9,946 bases of DNA from Bacteroidales bacterium (GTDB lineage: Bacteria; Bacteroidota; Bacteroidia; Bacteroidales; VadinHA17). Shown here piece after piece: positions 6,168 through 9,946 of the stretch (position 1 is its first letter; each line of letters starts with the position of its first letter). A program made the position numbers and the translations under genes. The notes beneath the pieces were generated by a model, which was given only the letters and a program-made list of their open reading frames with translations, had not been told where the DNA came from and did not search any database. The stretch is taken from positions 1-9,946 of the forward strand of contig JADGPV010000179.1 in NCBI GenBank assembly GCA_017882245.1. The letters run 5' to 3'.

Positions 6168-6905
6168 ATGAAGAACCTGAGCATTATGCCACAATTGTCT
6201 GACAACGAACTGAAGAGATATCACCGCCAGATAATTATTCCATCCATAGGTGAGAACGGGCAGGAAAAACTTAAGCATGCCCGTGCAGTGGTCATTGGCG
6301 CCGGAGGGCTCGGCTCACCTGTCCTGATGTACCTGGCTGCAGCAGGGGTTGGCACAATAGGCATAATCGATTCTGATGAGGTCTGTACCAGTAACCTTCA
6401 GAGACAGGTGCTTTATGTCACCGGCGACATCGGGCGGTTGAAGGCCGATGCGGCAGCAGAAAGGATCTCTATGCTTAACCCTCTGATAATAGTCAGGTCT
6501 TATGCAGCAAGATTTACAGAGGAAAACTCATCGGAGCTTCTGGACGATTATGATATTGCAGTTGATTGCAGCGACAATTTTGCTACACGGTATCTGATCA
6601 GCGATGCCACCCTTAAAGCAGGAATTCCAATGGTCTACGGTGCTGTTTACCAGTTCATGGGACAGGCATCTGTGTTTAATTATAAAGGCGGACCTTCATA
6701 CAGGGATCTTTTCCCTGAAGAGATGCATTTATCAGGCGAAAAAAAAACCGATCCACCCGGGGTGATCGGAGCTCTGCCGGGTATTATAGGCTCCGTGCAG
6801 GCCTGCGAAGTGATCAAGATCATCACCGGTGCCGGAGACATCCTTTCAGGAAAGCTCCTCCAGATTGACGCCTTAAGTTTAAGGGCGGAGATCATTTCGC
6901 TTTAA
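6168..6905 (+). CDS. ThiF/MoeB/HesA family E1-like adenylyltransferase, zinc-ligand-free form
   Basis: 245 residues; M7 (6186) is an alternative start. The family activates the C-terminal glycine of a ubiquitin-like sulfur carrier (ThiS or MoaD type) with ATP. Visible motifs are RYHRQ (17-21), GAGGLGS (44-50, ATP-binding loop), D68/D70 at the end of the second strand, NLQRQ (76-80, Arg finger), K92 and DCSDN (133-137). Canonical MoeB and ThiF have a Cys pair in a CYRC motif here, but this protein reads SYRDLF (177-182), and it ends at residue 245 without the second CxxC, so no structural zinc is expected. The Cys that precedes the GVxGxLPG segment in ThiF-type proteins is also absent (TDPPGVIG, 194-201). 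No sulfur-carrier, thiamine or molybdopterin gene is adjacent, so the partner is unknown. The coding region contains an A9 run (6739-6747), but the family match stays in frame on both sides. Confidence 0.9.
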   Translation: MKNLSIMPQLSDNELKRYHRQIIIPSIGENGQEKLKHARAVVIGAGGLGSPVLMYLAAAGVGTIGIIDSDEVCTSNLQRQVLYVTGDIGRLKADAAAERISMLNPLIIVRSYAARFTEENSSELLDDYDIAVDCSDNFATRYLISDATLKAGIPMVYGAVYQFMGQASVFNYKGGPSYRDLFPEEMHLSGEKKTDPPGVIGALPGIIGSVQACEVIKIITGAGDILSGKLLQIDALSLRAEIISL

Positions 6906-6909
6906 ATTT

Positions 6910-6934
6910 TCTGACCTCGGGAAGAGAAGTCAGA
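6910..6934. terminator. Hairpin between convergent genes, probable terminator
   Basis: TCTGAC (6910-6915) pairs with GTCAGA (6929-6934). Inside, CTC (6916-6918) pairs with GAG (6924-6926) around a GGGAA loop, with a two-base bulge (6927-6928). It fills the 29-bp gap between the stop of the plus-strand ThiF-like gene (6905) and the stop of the minus-strand peptidase gene (6935). A run of four T lies upstream on the plus strand and another four T a few bases downstream, so bidirectional use is possible but the U tract is weak. Confidence 0.5.
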
Positions 6935-8500
6935 CTACCTTTTGGCAGGCTCCTCTGCAGCGTAGAGGCCTTCCCTTGACAGCAGGTGATCAAGGTTTGC
7001 AAGACCGTATACAATCACTGCGGTAACAACAGCTGAATGTTCCTGGTATTCGGCAATACTCTTATCATAAGTATCGCGTTCAGTATGCCATATTTCACCG
7101 TAATCGAAGTTGTGCCCCTTGATGTCAGGTTCGTCAAATCGCAGAGTTGGAACGCCGTTCTTTGCGAACCAGGCATGGTCTGAGCCTCCCGCACCGGTGG
7201 GTCTTGGCCGTGCCGGCTCGGCGCGTTTTTTCAGGATGAACGGGAAATCGGGATTAATGCTGTTAAGAGGTTTGCATACCTTTTCAAAATCCTCGAACAT
7301 AGCCTCGGGAACAGTGATTCCTGTGATCGGAGTTGGTCCTCCGTCGCGATTGACATAATCTGAGATCTTCGGTAACTTTTCCGTATTGGCTTCCACCCAG
7401 TGTTTTGATCCGTTCAGTCCGAATTCTTCACCGGCCCACAGACATACCATTATGGTACGTTCAGGCTTCCCTCCCGCAGCCATTATCAGCCGTGCCGCCT
7501 CCATCATGGGTGTAGCGCCCGAACCGTCATCCACAGCACCGGTGGCTACATCAAAGGCATCGAGATGGCCTCCCATCATGACATACTCATCAGGGTGCTT
7601 TGTACCACGAATAACACCAATTACATTATAGTATTTGACCGGACCGGGTTTGAAATGGTTTCTTATGTCGAATTCCAGAAGGAAGTACTGTCTCTCCTTC
7701 GCCATCTGCTCAATGACTGCATACTGGTGCTCGTCAAGTTTTATATCGCACACTGTCGGCAGGGTCTCAAAAGTCATATTGTCAAGGTTCTTGCGGTCAT
7801 AGAGCGCCGTTATCGGTACGGAAGCCTTCTGGATGATGCCCAGTATTCCTGCCTCCCGCATCTCACGGTAGAAAAGTGCCGGTTCTTCTTTTAACGGTAT
7901 GGTTTCTTTTTGCGGCTGGTCCCGGTTCATATGATTTTCTCTCATTATCTCACGATTGAGTTTAGAGATGGAATCATTCTCAGCTATGATCCTTGCCCTT
8001 ACCGAGTCAGCTTTAAGCGACCAGTCGATGGGCCATCCGGTACTTTTACCGCCTATCAGTACCCAGGCGCCATTAAGTGCTCCCTTCATCCTGTCAAACT
8101 CTTCCCTGCTTTTTGGTTCAATCAGCACGGGACCACGCTGAACGCCCCTGGTGCCGGATGTATATGATGGAGTGGCAAAATGCAGGATCATTCCGTTATC
8201 TGAGAGCATTCTTCCGAACCATGGTCCTCGGTCAAAGCCGACAGGTACCGTTCCGGCTTCATCCATGATCACTTCCATCCCCCATTTTTTAAATTCGGAA
8301 GCACACCATTCAGCCGCATTCTCATATGCATCCGAGCCTATCAGCCTTCCGCCGAACCGGTTTGTGATGACATCAAGATGGTGCATTGTCTGATTATCCG
8401 TGGTACCAATCTCTATAATTCGGTCAACAACCTTATTCTGTTGTGCAGATAGGCCGGCTGCAAGCAAAAACATAAAAACAGGAAGAAAAGCTCTTTTCAT
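6935..8500 (-). CDS. Exported M28 family zinc metallopeptidase
   Basis: 521 residues with a Sec signal peptide (residues 1 to about 19, ending LSA before QQ). The C-terminal half is an M28 aminopeptidase/carboxypeptidase-like domain with the expected two-zinc set: H312 in GGHLD, D324 in VDDGSG, E358-E359 in WAGEEFG (E358 catalytic base, E359 ligand), D386 in NRDGGP and H442 in GGSDH. The late WHTERDTYDK (471-480) is also typical of the family. Residues from about 90 to 290 form a long insert of the protease-associated (PA) type between the N-terminal part and the catalytic core. It probably trims peptides in the periplasm or outside the cell. It converges on the ThiF-like gene and is divergent from the small gene at 8621, with a possible promoter at 8522-8553. 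Substrate (amino- versus carboxypeptidase, dipeptidase) cannot be decided. Confidence 0.93.
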   Translation of the reverse strand: MKRAFLPVFMFLLAAGLSAQQNKVVDRIIEIGTTDNQTMHHLDVITNRFGGRLIGSDAYENAAEWCASEFKKWGMEVIMDEAGTVPVGFDRGPWFGRMLSDNGMILHFATPSYTSGTRGVQRGPVLIEPKSREEFDRMKGALNGAWVLIGGKSTGWPIDWSLKADSVRARIIAENDSISKLNREIMRENHMNRDQPQKETIPLKEEPALFYREMREAGILGIIQKASVPITALYDRKNLDNMTFETLPTVCDIKLDEHQYAVIEQMAKERQYFLLEFDIRNHFKPGPVKYYNVIGVIRGTKHPDEYVMMGGHLDAFDVATGAVDDGSGATPMMEAARLIMAAGGKPERTIMVCLWAGEEFGLNGSKHWVEANTEKLPKISDYVNRDGGPTPITGITVPEAMFEDFEKVCKPLNSINPDFPFILKKRAEPARPRPTGAGGSDHAWFAKNGVPTLRFDEPDIKGHNFDYGEIWHTERDTYDKSIAEYQEHSAVVTAVIVYGLANLDHLLSREGLYAAEEPAKR

Positions 8501-8521
8501 TTTATATGCATTTTAGGATAT

Positions 8522-8563
8522 GCAAGCTAATGAAAATGCCCGAAAATTTCCAACACCGTGTTG
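8522..8563 (-). promoter_or_regulatory. Possible Bacteroidota-type promoter of the peptidase gene with an overlapping palindrome
   Basis: On the minus strand GTTG (rc of 8551-8554) is followed after 21 bases by TAGCTTGC (rc of 8522-8529). This resembles the Bacteroidota -33 TTTG / -7 TAnnTTTG promoter, with mismatches in both boxes. The -33 TTG lies inside a perfect interrupted palindrome, CAACAC-C-GTGTTG (8551-8563), which is a good size for a repressor site. The predicted transcript would start about 15 bases before the ATG at 8500. Weak but coherent. Confidence 0.3.
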
Positions 8564-8572
8564 TGTTTTGCT

Positions 8573-8612
8573 CAACCCCTCAACCCTTCAACCTTTCAAC
8601 TTTTCAACTATC
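8573..8612. repeat. 8-bp tandem repeat with a stepwise C-to-T gradient upstream of the small conserved gene
   Basis: Units are caacccct (8573), caaccctt (8581), caaccttt (8589), caactttt (8597) and caactatc (8605). Each of the first four has one C fewer and one T more than the one before. The period is exactly 8 bp. The array ends eight bases before the ATG at 8621, so it occupies the position where a leader or ribosome binding site would be. Confidence 0.8.
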
Positions 8613-8620
8613 TTTATCGT

Positions 8621-9043
8621 ATGTATCAGAAAGACTACATCCTCCGCATGATCGAGATGCTGGGCGATCTTCTCGCTGCCATCTTCGGGCTGATAAAGAA
8701 AGGCGACTATCATAAGGCAGGTGAAAATCTTGATCGTATCTATTATAATATGCTTAAGGAGGATGCCACGTTCTTCAGGTCAATACCCAAGGAGGACCTC
8801 ACCCGTAAGCTTCTTGAAGAGCACAATTATACCAACGGCCATCTGGAGATCCTCGCTGAGCTCTTCAACACCGAGGCCGAGCTTGCCGGAGCAAAGGGCA
8901 ACTCTAAGGAGTGTCTGGTATATTCGGAAAAGTCTCTGTTACTTTTTGAATTCATTGATCTTCAACAAAAGACCCTCTCTCTTGATCGTCTTGATAAGAT
9001 GTCTGCAATTCGCGAACGAATAGATAGTTTGAAGAATTCTTAA
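8621..9043 (+). CDS. Small conserved helical protein of unknown function
   Basis: 140 residues, cytoplasmic (no signal or membrane segment). The frame is open back to an ATG at 8558, but the extra 21 residues would be encoded by the microrepeat array. The segment beginning at 8621, MYQKDYILRMIEML, looks like the conserved N-terminus of small bacterial proteins that start MYxxDYIxRMIE, which I recall being filed under DUF6483-like names; I cannot verify that assignment. The whole protein is predicted helical. Residues about 72-115 (GHLEILAELFNTEAEL and following, with G94 and SEKSLLLFEF) resemble a helical hairpin of the TPR type, suggesting a protein-protein interaction role. There is no clear Shine-Dalgarno sequence, as usual in this phylum. 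The gene is isolated and converges on the sirtuin gene with only 38 bp between stops. No function is proposed. Confidence 0.8.
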   Translation: MYQKDYILRMIEMLGDLLAAIFGLIKKGDYHKAGENLDRIYYNMLKEDATFFRSIPKEDLTRKLLEEHNYTNGHLEILAELFNTEAELAGAKGNSKECLVYSEKSLLLFEFIDLQQKTLSLDRLDKMSAIRERIDSLKNS

Positions 9044-9081
9044 CCACTGAACCAGGGACCAGAAACAAGGAACCGGAAACC
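9044..9081. repeat. Degenerate heptamer tandem repeat filling the gap between two convergent genes
   Basis: Units are ctgaacc (9047), agggacc (9054), agaaaca (9061), aggaacc (9068) and ggaaacc (9075-9081). The consensus is near aggaacc and the period exactly 7 bp. The array covers practically the whole space between the plus-strand stop TAA (9041-9043) and the minus-strand stop (9082-9084). No hairpin terminator is visible in this gap. Confidence 0.75.
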
Positions 9082-9768
9082 TTATATTTCTTTAAGCTTT
9101 TCAACCAGTATCGCCACTCCTTTCACTGCCCCTTCCCTTATGACATAAACCTTATGCACTGACGGAACCTGTACTGGTTTCGGGTCAACGAGAAAAACCG
9201 GTGTCATCAGAGAAACATAATGAATTAATCCTGCTGCCGGATAGACATTAAGAGAGGTACCTATTACCGCGAAGATATCTGCATATGATGCAATATCAGC
9301 TGCCTCCTCCATCTCCGGCACCGCCTCTCCGAACCAGACGATATGTGGCCGCAGGAGAGACCCGTCCTGTGCTTTCTCTCCCGTCAGAAGGTCCCGGTAG
9401 CCTATGTCAATTATAAGATTGGAATTTTTACTGCTCCGTGCCTGGGTCAGCTGTCCATGCAGGTGGAGGATCTTTGTGCTGCCGGCCCTTTCATGCAGAT
9501 TATCAATGTTCTGCGTAATAATGTGCACATCAAAATCCTTTTCCAGTGCTGCCAGTCCTGTGTGACCTGCATTTGGTTCAGCCTTCTCAAGTTGCCTGCG
9601 TCTCTCATTATAGAATCTTTGCACAAGGTCAGAATTGCTCTGCCATGCCTCGGGCGAAGCCACCTCCTCAATGTGGTATTCCTCCCATAATCCGCCACTC
9701 TCCCGGAATGTTTTAATGCCGCTCTCGGCGCTCATCCCCGCGCCGGTGAGTACCACTAATTTTTTCAT
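9082..9768 (-). CDS. cobB: CobB-like class III sirtuin (NAD-dependent protein deacylase), zinc-ligand-free form
   Basis: 228 residues from the ATG at 9768. A longer frame begins at 9855, but the 29 extra residues precede the family's normal N-terminus (MKKLVVLTGAGMSAESG). The enzyme removes acyl groups from lysine using NAD. Visible motifs are GAGMSAESG (9-17), TFRESGGLW (20-28), TQNIDNLHERAG (85-96), catalytic H104 in HLHGQL and GTSLNVYPAAG (170-180). Y53 and R56 in FYNERRRQL match the Tyr-Arg pair (YxxR) that marks sirtuins active on succinyl/malonyl-lysine, and this stretch closely resembles E. coli CobB. The zinc-binding module is altered: between residues 105 and 140, where two Cys pairs are expected in zinc sirtuins, there is no Cys at all (RSSKNS, then IDIGYRDL). 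This form seems usual for Bacteroidota CobB-like proteins by my recollection. It is a stand-alone gene. Confidence 0.92.
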   Translation of the reverse strand: MKKLVVLTGAGMSAESGIKTFRESGGLWEEYHIEEVASPEAWQSNSDLVQRFYNERRRQLEKAEPNAGHTGLAALEKDFDVHIITQNIDNLHERAGSTKILHLHGQLTQARSSKNSNLIIDIGYRDLLTGEKAQDGSLLRPHIVWFGEAVPEMEEAADIASYADIFAVIGTSLNVYPAAGLIHYVSLMTPVFLVDPKPVQVPSVHKVYVIREGAVKGVAILVEKLKEI

Positions 9769-9946
9769 GACATGAAGATACAAAAAAGCAAAAAGGCAAT
9801 AGGCAGCAGTGAGGTAAATGCAGGCATGCAGAAAATGGCTCCGTGCTAAGAACAATTGTATTGACCTAAAAAAAATTTGACTTCAGGATCATTATAGCGT
9901 AATTTTACTATTCATCACTTCCCCAGTAAATGCCTTTCTGCTAAAA

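Noticed and set aside
8504..8524. Direct repeat of atatgca (8504 and 8518) upstream of the peptidase gene
   Set aside because: Two 7-base copies in AT-rich DNA are not enough to support an operator.
8573..8612. CRISPR-like array
   Set aside because: Units are 8 bp with no spacers and there are no cas genes in the window.
8558..8620. Upstream extension of the small conserved gene to an ATG at 8558
   Set aside because: The added residues would be encoded by the octamer array and by the palindrome edge, while the conserved-looking N-terminus starts at 8621.
9769..9855. Longer sirtuin start at 9855
   Set aside because: The extra segment is a hydrophobic, non-conserved stretch, and MKKLVVLTGAG at 9768 is the normal family beginning.
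9892..9945. Short minus-strand frame open to the right edge, ending in TAA at 9892
   Set aside because: Only 17 codons are visible and another frame (ending at a TGA nearby) is equally open, so the tail of an upstream gene cannot be told from chance.

Overview
The window looks like a piece of a Bacteroidota chromosome, most likely a free-living or anaerobic member of the Bacteroidales/Marinilabiliales type. The basis is gene content and style: Tat-exported Gfo/Idh/MocA and TIM-barrel sugar enzymes, a serpin lipoprotein, a zinc-ligand-free sirtuin and a zinc-ligand-free ThiF-like protein, mostly absent Shine-Dalgarno sequences, and AT-rich gaps made of degenerate microrepeats. This is a judgement from protein style, not from a marker gene. 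No rRNA, tRNA, CRISPR array, transposase or phage gene was seen.

Layout. Positions 1-3536 hold three minus-strand genes. They are, in transcription order, a membrane-anchored tetraheme NapC/NirT-type cytochrome fused to an FGE-sulfatase-like domain, a Tat-exported (probably lipid-anchored) Gfo/Idh/MocA oxidoreductase, and a Tat-exported TIM-barrel sugar isomerase/epimerase-like protein that runs off the left edge. The last two are 15 bp apart and surely co-transcribed; the cytochrome fusion lies 99 bp upstream of them. Positions 3685-4632 encode a bile-acid:sodium-symporter family (BASS) transporter on the minus strand, with a perfect 10-bp inverted repeat touching its start codon. Positions 4842-6089 encode a lipoprotein serpin on the minus strand. 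Divergent from it is a ThiF/MoeB/HesA-type adenylyltransferase (6168-6905, plus), which converges on an exported M28 metallopeptidase (6935-8500, minus). A small conserved helical protein of unknown function (8621-9043, plus) converges on a CobB-like class III sirtuin (9082-9768, minus). The last 178 bases (9769-9946) hold no gene I can support.

Working together. The oxidoreductase/isomerase pair looks like part of periplasmic sugar catabolism, possibly of the 3-keto-glycoside type known in Bacteroides, and the cytochrome fusion could couple a periplasmic step to the quinone pool; that link is inference from adjacency only. The remaining genes look like independent housekeeping or accessory units.

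The two observations most worth following are the cytochrome/FGE-like fusion, whose FGE-like half lacks the catalytic cysteines, and a recurring class of 7-8 bp degenerate tandem repeats. The repeats occupy five gaps or gene ends in 10 kb. Each has its own consensus but the same period, and four of the five sit at or across a stop codon.
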